Positions 16,240 to 25,253 of a stretch of 40,949 nt of DNA are shown here, piece after piece. Source of the DNA: Meridianimarinicoccus roseus (GTDB taxonomy: Bacteria > Pseudomonadota > Alphaproteobacteria > Rhodobacterales > Rhodobacteraceae); the NCBI RefSeq assembly GCF_003172915.1, contig NZ_QGKU01000045.1:1-40949 (forward strand), read 5' to 3'. How positions within the stretch are numbered: position 1 is the first letter of the stretch; the number at the start of each line of letters is the position of its first letter. The notes beneath the pieces were generated by a model. That model was not told the origin of the DNA. It made no database searches and was given only the letters and a program-made list of their open reading frames with translations. A program made the position numbers and the translations under genes.

Positions 16240-19200
16240 TCAGGCCTCCAGTGCCATCGGAATGTCCGCGTCCAGGAAATCGGCTGCCGTGTCCTCGATC
16301 ACGCCATATTCCGGGCTTTCGAAGCCGTAGGCGGATTGGGCATCATCCCAGTCCAGCTCCATGAGCGCGAAGTCGTGGATCGTCCCGTCGAGGGTCCGGC
16401 CCCAGGCGCCGCCGAGATTCCAGCCCCATTCACCCCCGCCGACCCATTTCAGGTCCACGCCCTGCAGACCGGGATCCTCGACCAGATTGCCATTCACGAC
16501 GAGGGCGACACTGTCGGCATCCTCGTCGATCCACAGCTTGATGTTCTGGCGTTCGGTCGTCTGCACGCCCGCATCCTGGACCGTGTGGCGCAATGTTTCG
16601 CCCACGCTCACGAAAAGGTCGTTGCCGCGCAGTTCAAGGCCGACATTCGTGTGGTTCCAGACCAGCCTCACGGGGTCATCGCCCAGGTCGTTCAGGGAGA
16701 AGTCGATCGACAAGGCCAGGGCGCTGCTCTTTTCGAAGTCCTTCAGGCGCCCGAGGCTCAGGCTGCCGCTGCCGTCCATATCGATCCCGTCTTCCCCGAA
16801 GCTCACCCCGCTGCCGCCGACCCGGAAGCCGGCCGGGTCCGAGGTGTCGATGCGGTACTGTTCGGCATCCGCATCGGAGAAGGCGCTTTGCAGGATGTCG
16901 TCGGCCGGGGCCGTGCCGACAAGCAATCGGATGTCGGCTTGCGATGTGGCCCCGAATTCGTCCTGCACGGTGTAGCTGACGGTGTCGATGCCGTTGAACC
17001 CGGGTCGGGGTGTATAGACATACTCGCCGCTTTCGGTGTCAAGGGCGATGCTTCCGTTTGCGCCGCTCGTCACGTCGACCACCTTCAGGGAGGCGGGAGA
17101 GTCGTCCACGTCATTGGCGAGGAGCGTCTGGGCGTCTATCCGCAGCAGCGTATCGGCCGGCGTGCGCAGGATGTCATCGGCCGCTTCGGGGGCCTTGTTG
17201 GCCGCGAAGGTCCCGGTGTCCGTCTCGAAGGTTCCATCCGCGAAGCGAAGCGTTTCGACCGACACGATCGTGTCCGTCTCGCCGTCGGCGTGCCGGATCG
17301 TGCCGGCCCCGACATCCACGACATAGCTTTCGAAGGCGCCGCCGTAATGCACCGTGTCGTTGCCGACCCCCCCGAGCATGGTGTCGTTGCCGTCCGTGTC
17401 CAGGAACGTGTCGTCGCCGTCCCCTCCGACCAGCAGGTTGGCGAAGGCATCACCAGCCAGCAGCGCGTCGTCGGCCATGTCCACGGCCCCGTCGGTGCCG
17501 GCCGCCGCGGCCGATGTCATCAGCGGGGAGTCCGGCTGCGATATCCGGAAGTCATGCAGCAGACCATTGATCTTGGCGCCCCATCCGCCGCCGATGGACA
17601 GTCCCCAGGATGTCGGTGGCGGGGTCTGCCCGGTGGCGAATGCCGTGCCCACGATCGTGCCGTCGACGCGGAGCACGAGTTCCTGGGCCTGGCTGTCATA
17701 GGAGACGCTGATGTCGTGCAGGTCCGTGTCGCGCATCAGACCGCGATCGGATACCACGGCGAATCCGCCGGCGTCGGTGTTCATGTGGAACCGCAGCGCG
17801 CCATCGGACAGCACGCTCATCTTCATGACGGTGTGCTGGGTGAAGATGTCGCCGGTTTCCGCGGTGCTGTCGAGCTGCAGCGCCATGTCGATCTTGAACC
17901 GATCGAGATTGAACAGATGGCTGCCGCTCCGGTCGAAGCTGTAGTTGTTGCCCTCCGTGATATGGAGCGCATATCCGCCATCGGCGGTTTGCACCAGGGC
18001 GCCACCGTTCATGTCCTGCAATGCGCCTGCGGTGTCGCGGCCCGACACGTCGGTGATCGCCGTGCCGAAATCCAGATCGACAAGCACCGGGTTGTCGATC
18101 AGCACGGTGCGCACCAGCGTGGCGCTGCGGCCGTCCGCATCGATCATGTCGATCCGCACCGTGTGCGTGCCCGGTGTCTCGAACGTGTGTCGCGCCGTCT
18201 CTCCGAGGCGGATTGTGCCGTCATCGAAGGACCATGCGATCTGCGCCGTGGACATGTCGACCTGGCTGCCGTCCTGGGCCAGGGCGAAGGCGGTCAGGTC
18301 CACCATGAGCGTCGTGCCCGCCACGGGCTGGGAGCTGATGATCGGGGTCACGTCCGCGTCGAGATCGATCTTCGAGCTTCCCTCTGCGCCCATCGTGCCG
18401 AACAGCGGGCTGTCCGGACGCAGCATGATGTCGCGCAGGTCGGTGTCGCTGCCGCCGCCGAGGTTCACGAAGTGATCGTAGGCATAGTTCACGGAGCTGC
18501 TGTCCGTGTAGCTCAGGAAGGTGTTCTGCGCGCGCAGGGCGGTCTGATCGATATCGCCGCTGTCGTTTATGCTGATGTTGCCGGCGATGTTCCCTTCGAC
18601 GGTCACGCCCGGCGCATCGGTGATGTTGATCCAGGGTTGGTCGTTGCTGCCCGGCGAAGTGGTTGTGGTTTTGGCCATCACCGTCTCGTTCCACAGCACG
18701 GTGTTGTCGGAGATCACGAGACCTTCGGTGTTGCTGACCGCGATGCCGTGGCGCGCGCCGTTGTGCACGACGTTGTCGGTGATCGTGATGTTCTGGAAAT
18801 AGTCGCCGGCCGGGGTATCCTTGCCGATTTCCTCGTTGCGTATGAAGATCGTCTGCGTCGCCGCGCCGTCACCCGCATCGAGGATGTTGTTCGATATGAC
18901 GATGTCCCGGTTGGGCTGGCTTGTGCCGCTGCCCCAGAGCTGGATCATGTCGGTGTGGGTGATGGTCTGCACGGCGCCGTAGAAGTCGTGCATGTGGTTG
19001 TAAGACAGCACCGCCCCGTCAATGCCGCCGCCGCGGAAGCCATCGCCCTGGATCTGCGTGATCTCGTTTCCGGACAGGGTGAAATCCGCGGTGTCCAGCA
19101 CGCCGACCCCGTGGAAGTAGCCGCGGATATCGTTGTCGGTGATGCTGACATCCGATCCGTAGCGCACGAAGATCGCGCTGTTGCCGCATGTCGCGCCATT

Positions 19201-19590
19201 GTCTTCGGCCAGAAATCCGTCGGCGCGCCCCTGCATCGTGTTCCCGGTGAAGTCGATATGGGTGGAGCGTGTGATCTGCACGTCCTTGCCCCGTGTCGTC
19301 TCCATGTCTTCGATATGCATGCCTGTGATGGTGACATGGCTGCAGCGATCGATATCGACCGCATGGACCAGCGGCGGCGCATCGGCGTCCAGCGCCGCGA
19401 TCGTCAGCGGCGCCTCCGCGGATCCCACCCGGCTGAGCATGATGTCATAGGGCCCGCCCGCGGCGTCGAGCAGGATCGTGCCGCCCCCGGAGGCGTTCAG
19501 ATCGGACACGGCCTGTGCAAGTTCCGCCGTGGAGGTTACGGTGACCGTCGTCTGTGGTGCCGGAGCGAGGGAAGATGATGTATCCGTCAT
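16240..19590 (-). CDS. Large beta-helix/LamG protein with RTX-like and cadherin-like modules (1116 aa)
   Basis: ATG 19590 has AAAGGA 7 nt upstream. Order: beta-helix (about 15-420, with ITHTDMIQLWGS near 208-219 and IFIRNEE near 244); PKD-like domain (430-503); LamG (503-690); three RTX-type nonapeptides GGDGDDTFL, DTDGNDTML and GGVGNDTVH (about 718-750), which bind calcium in type I secreted proteins; a cadherin/VCBS-like domain (NKAPEAADDIL..LLANDVDD..VSYTVQDEFGATS, about 793-895); a last LamG (about 920-1080); and an acidic tail. There is no Sec signal. The RTX repeats are the best direct sign that this paralogue family leaves the cell by type I secretion. Likely an extracellular polysaccharide-active or matrix protein. 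Confidence 0.88.
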   Translation of the reverse strand: MTDTSSSLAPAPQTTVTVTSTAELAQAVSDLNASGGGTILLDAAGGPYDIMLSRVGSAEAPLTIAALDADAPPLVHAVDIDRCSHVTITGMHIEDMETTRGKDVQITRSTHIDFTGNTMQGRADGFLAEDNGATCGNSAIFVRYGSDVSITDNDIRGYFHGVGVLDTADFTLSGNEITQIQGDGFRGGGIDGAVLSYNHMHDFYGAVQTITHTDMIQLWGSGTSQPNRDIVISNNILDAGDGAATQTIFIRNEEIGKDTPAGDYFQNITITDNVVHNGARHGIAVSNTEGLVISDNTVLWNETVMAKTTTTSPGSNDQPWINITDAPGVTVEGNIAGNISINDSGDIDQTALRAQNTFLSYTDSSSVNYAYDHFVNLGGGSDTDLRDIMLRPDSPLFGTMGAEGSSKIDLDADVTPIISSQPVAGTTLMVDLTAFALAQDGSQVDMSTAQIAWSFDDGTIRLGETARHTFETPGTHTVRIDMIDADGRSATLVRTVLIDNPVLVDLDFGTAITDVSGRDTAGALQDMNGGALVQTADGGYALHITEGNNYSFDRSGSHLFNLDRFKIDMALQLDSTAETGDIFTQHTVMKMSVLSDGALRFHMNTDAGGFAVVSDRGLMRDTDLHDISVSYDSQAQELVLRVDGTIVGTAFATGQTPPPTSWGLSIGGGWGAKINGLLHDFRISQPDSPLMTSAAAAGTDGAVDMADDALLAGDAFANLLVGGDGDDTFLDTDGNDTMLGGVGNDTVHYGGAFESYVVDVGAGTIRHADGETDTIVSVETLRFADGTFETDTGTFAANKAPEAADDILRTPADTLLRIDAQTLLANDVDDSPASLKVVDVTSGANGSIALDTESGEYVYTPRPGFNGIDTVSYTVQDEFGATSQADIRLLVGTAPADDILQSAFSDADAEQYRIDTSDPAGFRVGGSGVSFGEDGIDMDGSGSLSLGRLKDFEKSSALALSIDFSLNDLGDDPVRLVWNHTNVGLELRGNDLFVSVGETLRHTVQDAGVQTTERQNIKLWIDEDADSVALVVNGNLVEDPGLQGVDLKWVGGGEWGWNLGGAWGRTLDGTIHDFALMELDWDDAQSAYGFESPEYGVIEDTAADFLDADIPMALEA

Positions 19591-19854
19591 GTCGCAGTCC
19601 TTTCTTGTCGCTGGCTTGCGAGTGAGGCCCACCGACACGTCTGTTTTACTTGACCGGGCACCGGGAAACCGGCGGTCTCGGCCAGAGTTCATCCGTGGCT
19701 TTCAGCCCCGGTCTGCAGAAGCGCGGCGGTTCCCGCGTATCGCGCATGGTCCGGAAAGGCCGCCGCGCCTCTGCCACTCCCCGAAAGAAGGCAAGGTGCG
19801 TGCCAACCGCGGGCCGCATTGGAAAAATCGATGGCGTCAAGGAAGGAAAAGACC

Positions 19855-21165
19855 ATGCAATCGCTTCTGAGGTACATTCCGGGCCGCCTTCTGGGCCCCG
19901 TCGCCGCGCTGTGCGTCTGGTGCGGCGCGGCTCTTGGCGCCGACCATTTCGTGGTGCCGGGCTCTGCGCCGGGCGGCGACGGAAGCGCGGCGCAGCCCTG
20001 GTCGTCGATTGCCGAAGCTTTCGGAAATGGCGTTGTGAATTCGGGCGATACCATCCATCTGGCCGAAGGTGACTACGGCGCCGTGACCTTGCAGGGCCTG
20101 GCATATGATCAGCTCGTGACCCTGCGCGCCGCGCCGGGAACCCTCGCGCGGTTTTCCCGTCTCGTCCTTGACCGGACCCGGAACGTGGCGATCGACGGGA
20201 TCACGCTTTGGCCCGATCCCGGAAGCGGGGGCGGGGGGGCTCTCGTGTCCGAGACAGGTCAAGGAAACGTCCTGCGCAATCTCGATATCAGGGGGCGTCA
20301 GGCTGCCGACATGTACACAAGCTGGTCTGCCCAAGACTGGCGTATGGATCCGCGTGTCGGTGCGAAACTGATGGGTAGTCATTCGATACTCGAAAACAGC
20401 CGCCTTACCGGGTTGGCCGAAGGACTGGGTATCATCGGTCCGGATGCCACGGTCATCGGCAATACTTTCCGGGGGTTCGGCGGGGATGCGATCCGGATTG
20501 TTGGCGACGGAGCGCTTGTCCGGTTCAACAACATCGCGGATTGCGTGAAGATCAGCGAAAACCATGACGATGGCATCCAGGCATGGGCGCGCGGGCCCGA
20601 TGGGCGCGCGGGCCAGGGCGTGTTGTCCGGGGTCACCATCGACGCCAACACGATCCTGGAATGGACGGGCCCGCCCGACCATCCGCTGAGGTGTTCGCTT
20701 CAGGGGATCGGCTTGTTCGACGGCATGTTCGAGGACCTGACGATCAGCAACAATGTCGTTTCGGTCTCGGCGTATCACGGCATTTCGGTCGCCGGTGCCG
20801 TGAACGCCCGCATCGTCAACAACACGGTGGTGAATGCCGTGCAGATCTCCCGCAAGGGCCCCTGGATACAGCTGGCCGACCACAAGAACGGGACGCCCAC
20901 GCTGGACAGCCTGGTCGCGAACAACATCGCGCCGCGGTTCCTTGGAGGAGACACGGTGCGCGCCGCAAACCGGTTCGAGGGCAATCACGTGGTGATCTAC
21001 CCGGTCCGCGATCTTGAACAGGACGCGGACGGGGCGTGGCGCCTGCATCCCGACGGGCGCCTGCGCGGGCTTTCGGATCCGCTCAGCACCCCGCCGACCG
21101 ACCGGACCGGGCAGCGGCGGGACCCGTCCGATGGCCTTGACCCCGGCGCGTTCGAGGGGTCCTGA
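19855..21165 (+). CDS. Secreted right-handed beta-helix protein (436 aa)
   Basis: ATG 19855 follows AAGGAAGGAAAAG. Residues 1-28 are a Sec signal peptide (basic MQSLLRYIPGR, hydrophobic LLGPVAALCVWCGAALG). The mature part begins ADHFVVPGSAPGGDGSAAQPWSSIAEAF, the usual entry of PL6/chondroitinase B-like or Nos-type beta-helix proteins, with GDTIHLAEGDYG and later helix turns (IDANTILEW, ISNNVVSVSAYHGISV, IVNNTVVNAV). ENHDDGIQAWARG corresponds to NHTDMIQLWGS of the large paralogues, so all share an H-x-D-x-I-Q-x-W motif. It lacks LamG domains. Likely a periplasmic or secreted polysaccharide lyase/epimerase-like enzyme; activity is not assignable. Its promoter region is shared with the divergent 1116-aa gene. 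Confidence 0.85.
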   Translation: MQSLLRYIPGRLLGPVAALCVWCGAALGADHFVVPGSAPGGDGSAAQPWSSIAEAFGNGVVNSGDTIHLAEGDYGAVTLQGLAYDQLVTLRAAPGTLARFSRLVLDRTRNVAIDGITLWPDPGSGGGGALVSETGQGNVLRNLDIRGRQAADMYTSWSAQDWRMDPRVGAKLMGSHSILENSRLTGLAEGLGIIGPDATVIGNTFRGFGGDAIRIVGDGALVRFNNIADCVKISENHDDGIQAWARGPDGRAGQGVLSGVTIDANTILEWTGPPDHPLRCSLQGIGLFDGMFEDLTISNNVVSVSAYHGISVAGAVNARIVNNTVVNAVQISRKGPWIQLADHKNGTPTLDSLVANNIAPRFLGGDTVRAANRFEGNHVVIYPVRDLEQDADGAWRLHPDGRLRGLSDPLSTPPTDRTGQRRDPSDGLDPGAFEGS

Positions 21166-21171
21166 GATGCC

Positions 21172-21195
21172 GCGCGCCGCGCTCGAGCGGCGCGC
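21172..21195. terminator. GC hairpin after the 436-aa beta-helix gene
   Basis: GCGCGCCGC (21172-21180) pairs with GCGGCGCGC (21187-21195) around GCTCGA, 7 bp after the stop. Further GC-rich dyads follow to 21370 before the convergent gene ends at 21401. No T-tract. Confidence 0.4.
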
Positions 21196-21400
21196 ATCCG
21201 GCTGATCCGCCCTGCACCGGACGCCCCCGGCGGCGCGGCAGAGGGCGGGCCGCGTGCGCGCGTTGAAGACCCGGTGCGCGGGGGGCCGCGGCTTCCGCGG
21301 GCGGCCTGACCGGCCCGCCGGACGGCATCAGGCCTGCCGGCACCTGCCCCTTGGCCGGTCTTGGGCCCTGCGGTTCATCAGGAGGGCCGATCGCACCCCC

Positions 21401-24085
21401 CTAGAGCAGCATGTCAAACGACTCGATCGGCGCTTCGACCAAGAACCTGTCGATCACCACCTCCGCCGTCGCGCCCCAGCTTTCCCCGACGACCATCGGC
21501 CAGTAGGACATTGCCGCGGTCGTGCCGCTTGCCTGTGTCTCGGCCAGCAGCACGTCGTCGACATAAAGCGCAAGCCGGTCCTCGGCATCGCTGTAGCTGA
21601 CCGCCAGGCTGTGCCATTGCGCTTCGGAGATCGCGCCGGGCGCGGTCACCACGCTGAAACTGCCCTCATCCGTATTGAGCTTGAATCGCAACGAGTCGTC
21701 ACGCAGCAGGTCTAGGTCGAACACGGTGTGCAGGTTGATCAATCCCCCGGACTCGCCGCCTTCGGCGCGCGCGAAATCCAGCTTCAGATCGAAGCTGTCC
21801 AGTTCGGAGAGCTGCTTGGCCAGCCTGGAAATGTCCACCTGGTTTCCGGATTGCAGATCCAGCCCGGTCCGCCCGTCCCGGGTTGTGAAAACCTCGTCCA
21901 GCGGGCGCCGGGCCGCCGCCGAGGTCGCGAAGCGGGATGCATCGACCAGGTCATTGTCGAAGTGAAAATCCACGAGCGCTTCGGTGGTGGGGGCGGGCGC
22001 GGGGGCTGCGGCCTGCTCCGCCTCGGGGGGGCGGTGTTTCATGATGATCAGATCGTCCAGCACGGCATCGGCCGAAGGGTTCCACCCACGGCCGACGACA
22101 AGGCCCCAGGGTGTGGGGGCCGCCGTAACGCCATGGGCCTCCGTCTGTGCCACGATCGTGCCGTCCACGCTGAGCGAGAGCGACGCGTCCGCGGCGGAAT
22201 AGTCGATGCCCAGCGTCTGCCAGACCCCGGTCGACAGGACGCCGGCATCGCTTTGCAGGGCGAAACTGCCCGTATCGGTGACAAGCTGGAAGCCGACGCC
22301 GCCCGCCGCGGTCACGAAGGCCTTCATGATGGAATGTTGCGAGAACAGTTCGCCCTGCGCGTCCAGCGTTGTCGGATTGATCGCAAGATCGATGGCGAAC
22401 CGGTCGAGGTCGTAAAGCTGCACCGCCGCGTTCGATACGGTCAGGGACGACAGGCCGGTCAGGGCAAACCCGTCGCCGGACAAGCCGTCCGTCATGGCAG
22501 CGGCGTCGGGGTCGCGTATGGCAATGCTGCTGGCGAATGTCGACAGATCCTGCGGGCCGCCGTCGAAGTCGAGATGGAGCAGGACCGGGTCCTCCACTTC
22601 CAGAAGGCGCTGCGCCGCGATGGTGCCGACCACCGGGTCGATGATCTCCAGCCGGACATTCTTCGGGCCGGAGGAGGCAAACTGATGCGTGACGCGGGCG
22701 CCCTCCAGCACGGTGCCGTCATCGAAATGCCAGCGCGCCACGGCATCCACGGGATATTCGATCACGCCGCCCGCCGTGATCAGGCCCGCCTCGAGATCGA
22801 CCCGGAAGGCCCCCCGGGGATCCATGCTGCCCATGATGACGGCCCTGGGGCTGCCATTGCTCAGACCGGCGATCAGGTCATTGGCCCCGTATTGCGGCGC
22901 AAGCGGCGCATCGGGGCGCAGCATCAGCCCGTCCAGGTTGTCGACATCGGCGGATGACAGGTCGACGAAAAGCCGGTCGGAGAACATGGCGTCCGACTTG
23001 CTGGAATAGGAAACCCGCACGTTGTCGCCCAGAAGGTCCATCGCCTCGGGGGGTAGGTCCACCATCGAGTAGTTTTCGGCGATATTGCCCGCCATGGTCA
23101 GCTGCTCGATGTTCCGGACGAGAATCCAGGGGGGAGAGGAGCTTGGGGCGGCGGTCGGGCTGCCTTGCGTTGACGCGCCCTCGTCCCACAGCACGGTATT
23201 GTGCGACACCTCCAGGCCGCGCACGTCCGAGACGGAGATGCCGTTGCGGGTCGCGTTGTGCACGAGATTGCCGGTGATGGTGATGTCTTCGAAGAAGCCC
23301 TGGGCCGGCCGGTCGGACGCAAAATCCTCGTTGCGGATGAAGATGCCCTGGGTGGCGGCCTGTCCGCCTGCGATCAGGACATTGTCCGAGATGGTAACGT
23401 TCCGGTTGGGGGTGCTGGTATAGGATCCCCACAGCTGGATCATGTCGGAGTGGTTGATCGTCTGCGTCGATCCGAAGAAATCCGACATGACATTGCCGGA
23501 GATGACCGTGTCTGTCAGCCCGCCGCCCTGGATGCCGTCGCCCTGAAGATGGCTGAAGCTGTTGCTTTCGATCCGCAGCCCGGAACTGTCGAGCGCGCCG
23601 ATCCCGGAAAAATAGTGCGATACGGTATTGCCCGAGAAGGTGATGCCGGACGAAAATCGCACGAACATCAGGCTGTCACCGACCTGTGCCGTGCCCCCCT
23701 CGATCAGATACCCGTCGGCATGGCCGCGCATCACGTTGTCTCGCAGTTCGATCATGCTGCTCTTGACGATGCGGATGTCGTGCGTGCCATCCGGCGCCGC
23801 ACTGCGGAACAGCATCCCGGAAACCGACAGGCCGGATACGCCGTTCAGGTCCAGCGCCTCGATCACGGGGGGGATGTCCGGATCAAGCGGCGCCAGGTGC
23901 ACCATCGCGTCGGGCGATCCCGTGTCGCGCAGGTCAAGCGAATAGGGCCCGGACTTGCCATCCAGAAGAACGGTGCCGCCACCGGTCTGCGCAAGACTGT
24001 CTATGGCGGCCTTCAGAGATAGCTCATCGGTTACGACCACTGTCGTTTCAGAGGCCGCCGAAATCGAAATTTTGTCTTCAGCCAC
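21401..24085 (-). CDS. Right-handed beta-helix protein with two LamG domains (894 aa)
   Basis: Starts at GTG 24085 with GGAG six bases upstream; homology to the paralogues begins within 15 residues (TTVVVTDELSLKAAIDSL). Beta-helix about 15-420 with INHSDMIQLWGS near 210-221 and GIFIRNED near 246; PKD-like region about 428-498 (RWHFDDGTVLEG); LamG 1 about 495-690; LamG 2 about 705-890, the closest match in the window to the partial protein at the left edge. There is no signal peptide. The last residues (PIESFDMLL) place an aspartate before hydrophobic residues, typical of type I secretion tails. Same inferred role as its paralogues: extracellular polysaccharide binding or modification. Confidence 0.86.
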   Translation of the reverse strand: MAEDKISISAASETTVVVTDELSLKAAIDSLAQTGGGTVLLDGKSGPYSLDLRDTGSPDAMVHLAPLDPDIPPVIEALDLNGVSGLSVSGMLFRSAAPDGTHDIRIVKSSMIELRDNVMRGHADGYLIEGGTAQVGDSLMFVRFSSGITFSGNTVSHYFSGIGALDSSGLRIESNSFSHLQGDGIQGGGLTDTVISGNVMSDFFGSTQTINHSDMIQLWGSYTSTPNRNVTISDNVLIAGGQAATQGIFIRNEDFASDRPAQGFFEDITITGNLVHNATRNGISVSDVRGLEVSHNTVLWDEGASTQGSPTAAPSSSPPWILVRNIEQLTMAGNIAENYSMVDLPPEAMDLLGDNVRVSYSSKSDAMFSDRLFVDLSSADVDNLDGLMLRPDAPLAPQYGANDLIAGLSNGSPRAVIMGSMDPRGAFRVDLEAGLITAGGVIEYPVDAVARWHFDDGTVLEGARVTHQFASSGPKNVRLEIIDPVVGTIAAQRLLEVEDPVLLHLDFDGGPQDLSTFASSIAIRDPDAAAMTDGLSGDGFALTGLSSLTVSNAAVQLYDLDRFAIDLAINPTTLDAQGELFSQHSIMKAFVTAAGGVGFQLVTDTGSFALQSDAGVLSTGVWQTLGIDYSAADASLSLSVDGTIVAQTEAHGVTAAPTPWGLVVGRGWNPSADAVLDDLIIMKHRPPEAEQAAAPAPAPTTEALVDFHFDNDLVDASRFATSAAARRPLDEVFTTRDGRTGLDLQSGNQVDISRLAKQLSELDSFDLKLDFARAEGGESGGLINLHTVFDLDLLRDDSLRFKLNTDEGSFSVVTAPGAISEAQWHSLAVSYSDAEDRLALYVDDVLLAETQASGTTAAMSYWPMVVGESWGATAEVVIDRFLVEAPIESFDMLL

Positions 24086-24191
24086 GTCAGGCTCCAGGCA
24101 CTAAAGACCAGTTTCCTGGTCGCTGCGCCCCCACACGCGACATGACCTAGCCAATCGGGCTTGCGTGTTTCTTAACGGCTGCGGCCGACGT

Positions 24192-24232
24192 CATGAACTA
24201 TTTATATAAAACAGTGTCTTATGATATGAGAT
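24192..24232 (-). promoter_or_regulatory. AT-rich block upstream of the 894-aa gene
   Basis: A roughly 40-bp segment of very low GC (contains TTTATATAAA) lies 107-147 bp upstream of the GTG start at 24085, in otherwise GC-rich DNA. A promoter or a site for an AT-binding regulator (for example an H-NS/MucR-like protein) is possible; no convincing -35/-10 pair was found. Confidence 0.3.
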
Positions 24233-24355
24233 TTGTCGGGGCCGACAGTGCGCCTCGCCCGTCTGCGGGCTGCGGGATCCCGCATGACGCCAGCACCCTG
24301 CCGGTCCGCCCGCCATCTGCCGTGTCCCTGGCAATGCGATCGGGCGGCCGCGGGC

Positions 24356-25036
24356 CTACCCGGCGGCGGCGACCTTCCGGCATTTGGCAAAATAGTTCAG
24401 GAACAGGAACCCGGGGGCTATTCCGGCCTTCGCCAGTTTCTCGATCCCGCGCGCGCGGTTCAGATACCATCCGCCCTCGAATGACTCGAGATCGAGGCCC
24501 GGCTGCGAGACGAGATCGATCGCCGTCTCCCGGACGAACCAGCGAAGATGCGTCCGGTCCAGTATGCCGCTGTCTTGAAGGGTGAACCGGCCCTTGAAGA
24601 AAAGGGGGAACGTCAGTTTGTGGTATCTTGCATTGGGCACGCTCACGATCAGCGTGCCGCCGGGACTGAGCAGATCGCAGCACCGGCGCACGGCCTGCCA
24701 CGGGTCCACGAGATGTTCCAGCACATCGAGGCACAGGATCGTATCGAAGGGGCCCGCGTCTTCCGAAATCGATGCCCACATGGCTTCGTCTTCAAGATCG
24801 CCGATCCGGTACAGGTCGATTTCGGGGATCGGGGGCAATGCGACGGCGTCGGCCACGGCGGCATAGGATGCGCCATGTTCGGCCTTCAGATATGCTGCGG
24901 TCGCACCTGCACCGCCGCCGACGTCGAGAACGCGCCCGGGATTCTTGTCGACAAGATGCAGGACATCATGCCGTATGTTCACATGGTACTGTGAATCCAC
25001 GGGTTTTCCGGGGGCAGCCGCCGATATAGTGTTCAT
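24356..25036 (-). CDS. Class I SAM-dependent methyltransferase
   Basis: A 226-aa protein from ATG 25036. It shows motif I RVLDVGGGAGATAAYL (about 35-50), DLYRIGDLED (acidic loop), ILCLDVLEHLVDPW (motif typical of UbiG/methyltransferase 11 folds) and LSPGGTLIVSVPNARYH (motif III). The C-terminal part (LFFKGRFTLQDSGILDRTHLRWF) is common in methyltransferases of polysaccharide clusters, which may O-methylate sugars or cap chains. It is cytoplasmic. Ribosome binding site weak (GAG about 7 nt upstream). It lies downstream of manB in the same direction with a 217-bp gap, so it may have its own promoter. Confidence 0.85.
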   Translation of the reverse strand: MNTISAAAPGKPVDSQYHVNIRHDVLHLVDKNPGRVLDVGGGAGATAAYLKAEHGASYAAVADAVALPPIPEIDLYRIGDLEDEAMWASISEDAGPFDTILCLDVLEHLVDPWQAVRRCCDLLSPGGTLIVSVPNARYHKLTFPLFFKGRFTLQDSGILDRTHLRWFVRETAIDLVSQPGLDLESFEGGWYLNRARGIEKLAKAGIAPGFLFLNYFAKCRKVAAAG

Positions 25037-25253
25037 GGTATTCTCAATACTTTTTCAGGTTCTATCGGCATCACAATGTCGGTGTTTCCTTCTCCGATCA
25101 AGTTTTCCGGCGCGGCGTGTCCGGTGCGGATCGGTGTCGGCCCGCAGGGCCGATACGGGCGCACTCGACGCCGGGACCGCCCGGAACGGCGGCGTCTGTG
25201 GCGCATGACGTTCCCGCGCCCTGAATGCCCGTCCGCCGATCTGCGGACAGGTG

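Noticed and set aside
16336-19578. A 1080-codon plus-strand open frame
   Set aside because: It lies opposite the 1116-aa beta-helix gene, has a His/Val/Arg-rich composition with no domain, and is explained by high GC codon bias on the real strand.
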